Below the pieces are notes generated by a model that saw nothing but the letters and a program-made list of their open reading frames with translations, did not search any database and was not told the DNA's origin. DNA of 64,000 bases from Crotalaria pallida. Taxonomy: Eukaryota > Streptophyta > Magnoliopsida > Fabales > Fabaceae. Made by a program: the position numbers and the translations under genes. Positions 1 through 10,600 of the stretch are shown here, in pieces; the stretch's first letter is position 1, and the number at the start of each line of letters is the position of its first letter. The stretch spans positions 17,750,001-17,814,000 of the forward strand of contig CM075655.1 in NCBI GenBank assembly GCA_037953625.1. Reading direction: 5' to 3'.

Positions 1-461
1 CATTGGCATAGAGCATTTTTTACGCGAAAAAAATGGAGTGGTGGTGAGTGTGGGTGAAGGAAAAATGTGACTGTGAGGGTGTAGGAGAAAAATAAGAAGA
101 AGAAGAAGAAGAAGAGGAGGAGGAGAAGGTGGGTGTGGTGGAAGAAGAAAAATAAGGAGAAGGGGGACAAGGTGGGTGTGAGTGGAGGTGGTGGAAGTAG
201 AAAAAGGAGGAGGAGAAAGAAATAAAGAAGAAGAAAAAATAAGAAGGGTATTTTTGAGAAAAAAAAATTAAAAGAGGGTCAAAAACCCAATTGGGGAGGT
301 TAGAAAATCAATACCCTGCTCTTTTACCCCCTTTTACTAGTTGACCTCAACTTTTTTTTTCCTAAAATACCCTTTAGTGAATTTTTTTCTTCTAGTTTTA
401 CGCTTAGTACGCTATACCCCCGGCATACGAGTTTTAAAAGTGAATGGTAATATTTTTATCC
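1..461. other. Unassigned purine-rich and AT-rich DNA
   Basis: No credible gene. The first 250 bases are strongly purine-rich on the + strand, with a GAA/GAG microsatellite near 90-130. The rest is AT-rich. A short segment near 405-420 (AGTACGCTAT then ACCCC) recurs in inverted form near 1131-1156, so this may be the edge of an older element that the next MITE entered. Confidence 0.5.
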
Positions 462-1076
462 GAGTAAACTATCATTTTGGTCCATGAATTTATACATCAC
501 TTTCACTTTAATCCCTGAAATTAACAAAAATGCTTTTAGGTCTCTTACTTTGTAAAAAGTTATTCACATTAGTCCATACCCTCAACCCTCGTCAACAGAC
601 GTTAACGGAGTGATAACGTGGCTGACTGGGGGCCTTAAACGACGTCGTTTTTCGTCCTCGTGCACTTATATTGGAGTAAACTATCACGTTAGTCACATCA
701 GCTGCACTAGTGTCATGTTCAGTTGCACCAGTCCTATGTTCAGTTATATCAGTGCCATGTTTGAAGTGTGCATATTTTGAAGTGTTCAGCTTCAAAACAT
801 GAGACTGGTGCGGCTGAGTATGACACTGATATAGCCAATAGGACTAACAGGACAGTTTACTCCGTTATAAGTGCCATGAGAGCGCAAAAACGACATCGTT
901 TAAGGCCCTCAGTCAGCCACATCATCACTCCGTTAACTTCCGTTGACGGGGGTTGGGAGTAGGGACTAATGTGAATGATTTTTTACAAAGTCAGGGACCT
1001 AAAAACATTTTTGCTAATTTCAGGGACTAAAGTGAAAGTGTTGTGTAAATTCAAGAATCAGAGTGACAGTTTACTC
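462..1076. mobile_element. MULE-type MITE with long terminal inverted repeats
   Basis: The ends start GAGTAAACT and finish AGTTTACTC, and the inverted repeat extends inward for most of the element's 615 bp. Flanks TTTTTATCC (453-461) and TTTTTGATCC (1077-1086) match except for one base, as expected for an ageing 9-10 bp Mutator-type target duplication. A 14-bp palindrome AAACGACGTCGTTT lies at 637-650, and a degraded copy occurs in the other arm. There is no transposase, so it must be mobilised in trans. Short reading frames inside are by-products of the inverted repeat. Confidence 0.75.
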
Positions 1077-1086
1077 TTTTTGATCC

Positions 1087-1565
1087 ACTACACTAACTCA
1101 TTAGCATACGTGTAATTTTTACATATATTAGGGGTTAGCGATAGCGTACTTACGCTTTACTGTGTGCTGTTGCACAGGTATCCTTTCATCCTCAATTGTA
1201 AGTGAGATCACACGAATCTCCAATGAGGACTGTATACTTATGTCCAGGTCCTGAACATGAGTTTAATAAATTTTTCATCCATACATGCTTGTATTCATCT
1301 TGCCCTCTTCTCTGATATATGTTCTTCATCTTCTCCACATGTAAGATCTATGTGAGTTCTGATGGCACAACACCATACCACCTCCGACATACAAATAGTG
1401 ATAGCGGTGGCACTGAAGCGACGACAACGTTAACGCACAAGTGGAATGAAGCACAAACGACTTGGACATTTTTTATTTTGCTATGCTTAGGTACTCTTTT
1501 CCTTCCACCTCGAGTTTTTAGTTCGACATGTTATGGGCTCAGACGTAGCATGTGTAAAGAACAAG
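1087..1565. other. Flank of the MULE insertion, no gene recognised
   Basis: This DNA was contiguous with position 21133 before the MULE inserted, and it ends in the left copy of the 10-bp target duplication (1556-1565). It would therefore have been downstream of the minus-strand gene fragment at 21261-21577. A 90-codon open frame at 1319-1591 runs into the MULE end and shows no family resemblance, so I do not call it. Confidence 0.4.
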
Positions 1566-1750
1566 GAGTAATTAGTCAGATTGGTCTCTGACTGTGCGAC
1601 CATCGATCAAGTTAGTCCCTGACTTTTTCGAAACATCAATATAGTCCCTGAGATTGCAGCTCGTCCATCAAGTTCGTCCCTAGCGTTTGGTGCTGTCAGT
1701 CTCCTGTTACGGAAGGCACACGTGGACATGTCGTTTTGGCCACGCTGTCA
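1566..1750 (+). repeat. MULE left terminal inverted repeat
   Basis: It pairs with 20935-21122 over about 180 bp with scattered substitutions. It contains repeated blocks of the type 'TTAGTCCCTGA' that are common at plant MULE ends. The inner boundary is approximate. Confidence 0.8.
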
Positions 1751-2015
1751 TCCTCCAAATTCTCTCGGTTTATGTAACGGTCAAGTTACTTATCTAATGG
1801 TTCTAATTTAACATTCTAATCCAACGGCTCCAAGATCTTCTTCAACATTTTCAAATATAAAAACCCTAATTCCCAAATCAAAACCTCCAATCTTGAAATC
1901 ACGTCCAGAAATCACAATCCCATGCCCCAGTCACATTATATGAAATCATCCTTCACTTTTTTCAATCCCTAATTCTGAAATAAACCCCAGTTTGCGTACC
2001 CTAAATTTCAATGAA

Positions 2016-2596
2016 ATGGGTGGTGACATTAATCATCACTTCAAAGATTCCTTTAATGAAAATTGCTTCAATGAAAGTAGTGAGTCAAATGTTGGAGATC
2101 CTCTTTATTCCTTTTGTGGTCTCAAAAGTGTGGTAAGGAGATCTAAAACATCTCGCAATCCAGGAAGACTTTTCCTTGGTTGTCCTAACTATAAGGTATA
2201 CATTGTGTATGTTAGCTTATTAATTAAAATTTTTTTTATTGCTGGTTTTTGTAGATAGGAAACTACTGCAATTTCTTTTGTTGGGTTGATGGTGAAGACA
2301 ATGCTAGTGAAAGGAGTGCTGCTAACAGAAGTGTGGCTAAAAAGAGTGCTGGTGAAAAGAGTGTGGCTGAAAGGAGTGTGGCTAAAAAGAATGCTTGTGA
2401 AAAGAGTGTGGCTGAAAGGAATATTGATACTTCCAATGAAGATTGGAGGATGGAAATGAACTTGAAGGTTGTTAGATTAGAGGGTGAAATTAGGACATTG
2501 AAGTTTTGTTTGGTCTGGCTAGTTGTACCTGTTTTACTAGTGTTCATTTTTAACATCATGTGGGGAATGAGTTGCATTTGGAAAAAGGAATGTTAA
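2016..2596 (+). CDS. GRF-type zinc-finger protein with C-terminal membrane segment (MULE-borne, two exons)
   Basis: Best model is exon 1 at 2016-2195, a GT-AG intron at 2196-2254 and exon 2 at 2255-2596, giving 173 residues. The finger runs from about residue 32 to 72: C34-G, R-x6-NPGR (47-51), L-GCP with C56, then C65-NFFCWVD after the splice. This matches the GRF zinc-finger pattern (C-x-C-G...NPGR.F..C......C..F.W.D), but the first cysteine is replaced (Ser32). A run of imperfect K-S-V-A repeats (about 77-115), encoded by tandem DNA repeats, leads into a probable coiled coil. A hydrophobic segment of about 20 residues ends near residue 165. GRF fingers bind single-stranded or structured nucleic acid in other proteins; the role here is unknown. 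It lies inside the MULE opposite the transposase, so it may be a captured gene or an accessory factor of the element. Confidence 0.7.
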
Positions 2597-2952
2597 GTCT
2601 TTTGTTTAGTTTATGATGTGTTAATCTGTTTGTAATGCTAAGTGTTTGGCAAGCAATTATGTATATGAATTATGATGTAATGATAAGGAATGAGTATTAT
2701 GAATTTTCGAATGTATTTTTTTATGCAAAAAGGTCCCTAACTGATCCCAAAATAATTCATATAAGTCCTTGACTTTATAGCATTATAAAACAATTACACC
2801 CCTTCGAAAATAATCAGTTTCATCATAAACTTAGCTAGCTAAAAAGGTACATGACATTCTGTCCTTCCACAAACAAACACAATGCTAAGTTCTACAAAAA
2901 CAAACATATTATAGATCATGGCATCAAATGATCCACAAAAACACATAATACC
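2597..2952 (+). other. 3' region of the GRF gene inside the MULE
   Basis: AT-rich and without a coding frame; it presumably holds the 3'UTR and poly(A) signals of the GRF gene. It ends with the left copy of the ATACC duplication (2948-2952) made by solo LTR D. Confidence 0.5.
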
Positions 2953-5334
2953 TGTAAGTCTGTAACAGCCCGATTTTCGTAACTCAAAATAACTAACTTT
3001 CATTCATTAAAATTACCAAAAAAATGAGGCCAATTTTTTTTTTTGTTTTTTGTAAAACATTGTTGACATGTTTGAAATCGTTGTTTAAGAGTTCTTGGTA
3101 TTTCTAATACCCTTTTTCGAAAACCGAGTTGTTACTAAAAACATTTATTTTTATAAAACTTTCATCTTCACGAGATAACTCGCCTCAAATTCATCCAAAC
3201 ATTTTTCTGAAAGGTTACATTGTTCAACTTTCCAAATAAAGTATTGTAGAATTGCAAGTTTAGCTAGATTACAGAAGTGGCACATTGCTTGGCAATCCTT
3301 GACTCAACATTACTGTCACTAGACTTGACTAAAAACTATATCCCTAACTCTTCATGTCGCACACAACCGGATGAAACTTCCTTTTTCTTCTTGCGCCCTT
3401 TCTTCACTCCCGAAGATGAAGCCGCCTCTGTTGTTGCCTTCCCGTTGTCGTTAGACACCCGCTCCAACTCCTCTAAAGTGATGATCTCCATGCGATGTTC
3501 CGTCTGCTCGTTGAAATATCAGCAGCCCCAATATGCCAACGAACAGGAGAGAGTAAGCGATCCGAACGACGCATCGTCGACGATGTGGAATTACGATAGG
3601 CAAGATAGAAGGACCATACAAACACACAATAAAACATACAAGCACACGATGATCAAGTATGTTACCACATTATTATTAGTCTTATCATCGTTACTCTTAT
3701 CTTTCATTATCTTTTCAAACTTAATTTCACTTCTCATAAACATACTCTTTTTCCTTCAATCCTTTTCCTTCTCATACTCATAATTTCCTCTTACAAAATA
3801 TCATCGGGTACTCATTTCGTTCTCGGTTATCACTCACGTCTACATCTCCTCGGTCATCCACCCAATCCTAGTCGGAAGCAAACAGGAGTACAAGACCTTT
3901 ACCGTGCGGGCACGACAGTTGTCACACATCAAATGGTCCCAGACCAGGAGGACTCAGCCTCAAATCATAATCATATCAATTCATATACATGGCACACTGT
4001 CTCACTATAGTGGAAAACAAAATGCCCCACTCCAGTCCCTCTCACTGTTCTCGATTTGCAATCTAGGGGGCGACAGTATATTTCTAGTGGGCCCGCAAAA
4101 CTTACCACGACATTAGACCCAGTCCCCACCACGTTAGTGCGCCACATGTGGAGTTCGTTCTGCCTAGAAATATACTCTAGACTTCTTGACGTTTCACCGT
4201 CATCGTCCTCCCCTAATTCAATCTCCTCCTAAGTATCCGCAGATACTTATGGTTCCTTCCTCTCCACTACTTCGCACTCTCATACCTCACCGTGTATGTC
4301 TTTTAAGTCTTTTATCATTTTAATTAACCTAAGGTCGGCCCGTCCTTCGTGCAAACCTTCAACGAGTCCCGACCACTAACTTTGCACAAACTTTCCCTCA
4401 TCATTTCTCACATAGCACAGAGCTGGGATCACATCAACAAATTCTCATCTCATTTCTCAGTCCTTCTATAATTGCACATCTCATTCTCATTTCACCATAC
4501 CTTCCCAAAATACGATTTCAAAAAACTTTCACAATAAAACACAGTTTCCACAAACTTTTCTCAAAAATGTTTTCTCAAAGGGACTTTTCCCAACTATCAT
4601 TTCAAAAAGACTTTCTTTAGATATCATTTCAAAACACTTTATCAAAGGATTATTTCCCCAAGACTCCCCTCAAAATACATCTTTTCACAAAATTTTTTAA
4701 AGGAAAATCTCTTTTCATAAAAATCTCCGTTCACAAATCTTTTCGAAATTCTCTTTTCATAAATCTTTTTCAAAGTCGCATTTACAATTCCTTTCAAAAA
4801 TCCACTTTCGCAATATTTTCAAAAATCGATTCTCAAAGTTCTTTTCAAAAATCTCTTTCTAAAATCTTTTCAAAAACCTTTTTCAAAAATCACAACTTTG
4901 CTGAGCGCTAATGGAGGAGCAAGCTCAACTCAACACTAGTCCCAGACTAAAACCAAAAACAAAAGGAGCCCAGCTCCGCTCGAATCACATTTCATATCCA
5001 CATTCACATCTCTCTTCCCAGCTCTGGCTCGATCCTCATCATTATCATTCAACTCTTTCCCCAATCTCAACTCTTATCCCTTTCTATTCCATCTTATATC
5101 TTTCATCATTCTTTCTTTCTCTTATTATGTCTTTACTTTCAATTTCATTACTTTCACAACTTAATTATTTCATTCTCACATTAATTAACAGCATCCAATT
5201 TCAACATGCATAATTATATAAATGAATGTAAACATGTTATACACACACAATCAACACACAATACAATGTGGTCTTTGTCACCTTCGTATAAGTGGCCACA
5301 CAACACAAACAATTGCCACTATACTATTGACTCT
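2953..5334 (-). repeat. Solo LTR D, first part (3' end of the LTR in its own sense)
   Basis: Non-coding. The 168-residue frame at 3277-3783 and similar frames look like chance: they have low-complexity hydrophobic tails and no relatives here. A short inverted repeat GGTCCCAGACC lies near 3934, and homologous sequence occurs in C near 45295. Confidence 0.6.
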
Positions 5335-6270
5335 TGATGAGCATTTTATTTCCCATTATTCCTTGCATTATTTTACTCCTATTATTGATACTTGTTGCCC
5401 ATTTGACATTGATTAGCTTGATTTAGTGATTTTGAGTTTATTGGACTAATATTCCGAATATTGTTTAATTTGGGATTATTTAGCCTAATTAATTCTATTT
5501 CTATTTTCAGGTAATATTTGGCACAAGGAAACTTTGGGATGTTTGGAAATGAAGATTGAAGCATTGAAGTGAAGATTGTAATTTGCATTTAGGTCCCTTT
5601 TTAATTGTAATTTTTAGAATAGTGTTTCTTAGGACTTGGGCCCATGTTTTAGGCCCATTTTCATGACTAAAGAGGGGAAATTCGTGTAACCCCCAAGACA
5701 CACTCCCATTTCAGATTTCTCACTCTCTCTCTAGGTTAGAACTTCTCTCTTGGCTCTCCCAAGTGGTGGTGGCTGCTAGGGTTTTGTTATTCCCCATTTC
5801 TACTCGTTTTTCTTCATTTATGGCCATGGAAGGCTAGACTTCAAGGGTTAATCCCTTTGGTATTGTATTATCTACTCTTGAGCTCTTGTTATTAATGCAA
5901 TTTCATTTTATCTTCTCTGTTTTCATGTTTATCGATGTGTAGTGGTTTGCTTAATTCCATTTCGTAGAGATAATACATGAATATAAATGCTTAATTTGTA
6001 TTAACTCGTAAAAACTCCAATTCTGGTTTCTGATGCTTAATTAGAAGTTAGGGTTTGGAGTGATAACTGAATTTTCGCTTAGTATTTGGTTATCACGAGT
6101 TGGACAGAGGAGAGGAGAGGAATCGATCTTTAGTGAGCTAGGATTGAGTAGTGTACGTAGCCAAAGGGGTTTGCCCGCTTTTGTTTCTGATTTTCTTAGT
6201 TTTTATATTCTGTTTATGTTTTGTTCTTCACATTTGTCACACACAAAACCCCCCCCCATTTTACTGCACA
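5335..6270 (+). repeat. F 5' LTR
   Basis: About 936 bp and nearly identical to 13757-14692. Identity continues six bases past ACTGCACA (CTACGT), so the exact 3' border is uncertain. Small open frames within it occur in both LTR copies and are not called. Confidence 0.85.
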
Positions 6271-6555
6271 CTACGTAATCGAAATTTCGATAATGGGAAG
6301 GCCCCAAAAATTCGGTTGTTTACTATTTCTTTTTTATTTTACAAGTTTATTTTTCTTCTTTTTTGTTTGTAACTTATTTGTTTGACTTGGTTCCCTTTTG
6401 AATTTTGTCCTCAAACTTTCTGTGATATGTTTTCATGATTTTAGGGTGCTGAAAAAAATAAAGAAAAAATTTTAAAAAATAATAAATTTTGTTGCCGATT
6501 TTGGTCATGCATATCTGTTACAGTATGCTATGGTTGATGCTGTTCTGTTCAGTAC
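6271..6555 (+). other. F leader between 5' LTR and gag
   Basis: This 285-bp AT-rich untranslated leader should hold the primer-binding site. I cannot match it to a tRNA 3' end with confidence; the TGGTATCAGAGC and TGGCGCCGTTGCC sites of other elements here are absent. Confidence 0.5.
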
Positions 6556-7620
6556 ATGACTAGGGGCAACCCAAGTTATTTGCATCCTTACAACCCTGAA
6601 ATTGATAGAACTTATCACAGATTAGTTAGACAAAATAGGAATCAGTCATTAGGTAGTGAGTCAGAGTCATCTTATAGTCCATCTAATTCTGATTCTGATT
6701 CTGTTTCTATTTCTTCTATTCCTTCTACTTTTATTCAATCTGATTCTATATATTGTGATAACATGGCTCAACCCCCACCAAGGGAAAGGACACTTAGGGA
6801 GCTGGCTGCACCTGACTTCACTATTGAAGACTCGTGTATCCGGTATCCTGATGAGGATGTTCCTTTTGAGCTTAGAACAGGACTAATCCATTTGTTGCCC
6901 AAGTTTCATGGTCTTGCAGGTGAGGATCCTCATAAGCATCTCAAGAAATTCCATATAGTGTGTACCACAATGAAACTACATGATGTGCAAGAGGATCATG
7001 TCTGTCTCAGAGCATTTCCACATTCCTTAGAGGGTCTAGCACAAGATTGGTTATCTGACTTGGCCCCTGGTTCCATCACAAGCTGGGATGACTTGAAGAG
7101 GGCATTTCTGGAAAAATTCTTCCCTGCAAATAGGACCACTGCAATCAGAAAGGAAATTTCTGGTATCAGGCAACAACATGGAGAGAGTCTCTATGATTAT
7201 TGGGAGAGATTCAAGAGGTTGTGTGCTTCCTGCCCTCACCATCAGATCTCAGAGCAGCTTCTCATCCAGTACTTTTATGAAGGTCTCAACTTCATGGAAA
7301 GAAACATGGTAGATGCTGCAAGTGGTGGTACATTGGGAGATATGACACCCTTACAAGCCAGGAGCAAAATTGAGAAGATGGCTTCCAATTGTCAACAATT
7401 CCATGCAAGAAGCAATAGTGATGCAATAGTTGTGAGGGATGTAAATGATGTTGGTGCAGACTCGGGCAAGGTTGAGAAGCTTGAGCAGAAAATTGATTCT
7501 CTCACAACATTGGTCACACAATTGGCTGTCAATCAGAAAAAGATGATACTTCCTGCTAGAGTGTGTGGCATATGCACATCCATTGAGCACCCCACAGATG
7601 CATGCCCTTCCCTTCAGTAG
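6556..7620 (+). CDS. Athila-type Gag, up to an in-frame UAG
   Basis: 354 residues from ATG 6556. The N-terminus is Ser/Asp-rich. Residues about 95-260 form a retrotransposon Gag capsid domain (hallmarks W-L-S-D-L, F-L-E-K-F-F-P, and Y-D-Y-W-E-R-F). Near the C-terminus is a CCHC zinc knuckle, C-G-I-C-x4-H-x4-C, which would bind the genomic RNA. Gag forms the cytoplasmic particle in which reverse transcription takes place. The frame stops at UAG (7618-7620) and continues open, so the following ORF is a direct extension. The stop codon context is CAG-UAG-CAA. It may be a mutation or a readthrough site; the sequence alone does not decide. Confidence 0.88.
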   Translation: MTRGNPSYLHPYNPEIDRTYHRLVRQNRNQSLGSESESSYSPSNSDSDSVSISSIPSTFIQSDSIYCDNMAQPPPRERTLRELAAPDFTIEDSCIRYPDEDVPFELRTGLIHLLPKFHGLAGEDPHKHLKKFHIVCTTMKLHDVQEDHVCLRAFPHSLEGLAQDWLSDLAPGSITSWDDLKRAFLEKFFPANRTTAIRKEISGIRQQHGESLYDYWERFKRLCASCPHHQISEQLLIQYFYEGLNFMERNMVDAASGGTLGDMTPLQARSKIEKMASNCQQFHARSNSDAIVVRDVNDVGADSGKVEKLEQKIDSLTTLVTQLAVNQKKMILPARVCGICTSIEHPTDACPSLQ

Positions 7621-10600
7621 CAACAGCCGATGACCAGTGGTGACCAACCCGAGGCCTATGCAGCAAACATATACAACAATAGAGGCCCACAACAACATAA
7701 TCATGACCTCTCTTCCAATAGATACAACCCTGGATGGAGGAACCATCCCAATCTGAAGTGGTCTGATCAACAACAACAACAACCTCCTCCTAATGTTCCA
7801 TTTCAGAACACCGCTGGACCGAGTAGACCACCATATGTACCTCCTCCAATCCAACAGCAAAGGCAACAACAACAGCAGCAAGTGGTTCATCCTTCACCAT
7901 CAGCCCCTCCATCCAACCAACCTACCTTGGAGGAATTGGTGAGGCAAATGACCATGCAAAACCTCCAATTTCAACAAGAGACTAGAGCATCCATTCAGAG
8001 ACAAGAGGCATCCATTCAGACTTTGACAAATCAGATGGGTCAAATGGCAACTTCTCTCAACAACTTGCAATCTCAAAATTCTGACAAGTTGCCATCCCAA
8101 ACTGTGATCAACCCTCAGAATCAGAATGTGAGTGCCATCAACCTGAGGTCGGGAAAGCAGATTGTCACACCCACACCACAACCTAACCTCAACAATGATG
8201 CTCTAGCTTCCTCTAAAGGGAAGAGCCAAGTGGTAGATGAAGGTGAGCATGCTAGCACCAAGAGTGCCTCAAAACACAAGCCCTCCTCAACTTCAACCAC
8301 AAGCCCTGCTGTTGTCCTACAACCTCCTCCTGTTCCTCTTCCATTCCCACCAAGAGTGCCTCAAAACAAAAGGGTGGAAGAGGTGGACAAGGACATTCTT
8401 GACACATTCAGGAAGGTGGAAGTCAACATACCCCTTCTTGATGCAATAAAACAGATTCCAAGGTATGCGAAGTTCCTTAAGGAGTTGTGCACTCATAAGA
8501 GAAGACTCAAGGGCAATGAGAGGATAAGCATGGGAAGGAATGTCTCCGCTCTCATAGGTAAACCTATCCCTCACATTCCTGAAAAATGTAAGGATCCTGG
8601 AACTTTCTCTATACCTTGCATCATAGGCAATGTTAAGTTTGAAAATGCTATGCTAGATTTAGGAGCATCCATAAATGTCATGCCTATGTCTGTTTTTAAG
8701 TCTCTTTCTCTTGGACCTCTTCAACCTACGGGTGTGGTGATTCAATTGGCAAATAGAAGTACTGCCCACCCCGCAGGTTTGATAGAGGATGTCTTGGTTC
8801 GGGTTGAAGAGTTGATCTTCCCTGCTGATTTTTACATACTTGATATGGAAGATGACTCTCCCCGTAATGTTGTTCCTATTATTTTGGGGAGGCCATTTTT
8901 GAAAACAGCCCGAACCAAGATAGATGTGCATTCAGGTTCACTTTCCATGGAGTTTGATGGCAGTGTGATCCGATTTGACATTTTCCATGCTATGAAACAT
9001 TTTCCTGAGGATCACTCTGTTTTCCATGTGGACTTGCTTGATGATTTGATAGATGAGCATATGCTTGACATTTTGCATCATGATTTTGAATTTCCATCTT
9101 TCACTGATTCATTTACTTGTCCATCATGCACTAACTCTGGATGGTGCACCGCATGCACTGAAATAGCTCAGTTTCTAGACTCTGCCACTGCATCTGATGA
9201 TTCATATGTTATAGATTCAGATTATGCCAACCCTATCCCCATATCTGTTATGCATGAGTCTGATTCACTTGTTCAGGTGCAGGCAGCAGAATCCATTTCT
9301 GTTGTCCCTTTAGTTCCATCTATTATGCAGGCACCCTCATTGGACCTGAAGCCCCTCCCTCCTCATCTCAAATATGCTTACTTGGAGGATGAGCAGAAAC
9401 TCCCAGTGATCATCTCTACCTCACTTTCTGTTGATCAAGAGGAGAAACTACTGGATGTGATAAGAAAGAACAAGAGGGCAATTGGATGGACTTTAGCGGA
9501 TATTCCTGGAATTAGCCCCTCCATGTGCATGCACCGCATTTTGTTGGAGGATGGGACTAAACCAGTGAGACAACCCCAAAGACGATTGAACCCCCAGATT
9601 CTTGATGTGGTTAAGAAAGAAGTCACCAAGCTGCTCCAAGCGGGTATCATCTACCCAATTTCAGATAGCACTTGGGTGAGCCCGGTGCAAGTTGTCCCCA
9701 AGAAGTCTGGTGTCACAGTTGTCAAAAATGAGAAGGATGAGCTGATTCCCACTAGAGTGCAGAACAGTTGGAGAGTCTGCATTGATTACAGAAAGCTCAA
9801 CCAGGCGACTCGCAAGGATCATTTCCCTCTCCCCTTCATTGATCAGATGTTGGAGCGCCTGGCAGGTAAATCTCATTATTGCTTCTTAGATGGATTCTCT
9901 GGTTATTTTCAAATTTGTATTGCACCAGAGGACCAACATAAGACCACATTTACCTGTCCTTTTGGCACATTTGCATATAGAAAGATGCCTTTTGGCCTAT
10001 GCAATGCTCCTGCCACATTTCAAAGATGTATGATGAGTATTTTCGCTGACTTGCTCGAGCATTGCATAGAGGTCTTCATGGATGATTTTAGTGTTTATGG
10101 CTCCTCATTTGATGCATGTCTTGATAATTTGACTAAGGTGCTTAACAGGTGCATTGAGACTAACCTTGTCTTGAATTTTGAAAAATGCCACTTCATGGTA
10201 GAACAAGGCATAGTCTTAGGGCACATTGTTTCGCACAAGGGCATAGAAGTTGACCCTGCTAAGCTGCATGTAATATCACATTTGCCTTACCCCTCTTGCG
10301 TGCGAGAGGTGCGTTCTTTTCTTGGTCATGCAGGTTTCTATCGCAGGTTTATTCAGAACTTTAGCAACATTGCCCTTCCTCTTTCCAAGTTGCTTCAAAA
10401 GGATGCCCCATGGGAATTTGGAGACCAATGCAAGAGGGCATTTGATGAATTGAAGAAAGCACTAACCACCACTCCCATCATCCAACCACCTGATTGGACC
10501 CTCCCATTTGAGCTCATGACTGATGCTTCAAATTATGCTTTGGGAGCAGTTCTCTCCCAAAGGGTTGGTAAGCTGTCTCATGTGATTTATTATGCTTCTA

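Noticed and set aside
3277..3783. 168-codon open frame in solo LTR D
   Set aside because: It lies in a non-coding LTR, antisense to the element, and ends in Ser/Phe/Leu-rich low complexity with no relative in C or E.
7351..7890. 179-codon minus-strand frame across the F gag-pol junction
   Set aside because: Shadow of the coding strand, Leu-rich, no domain.
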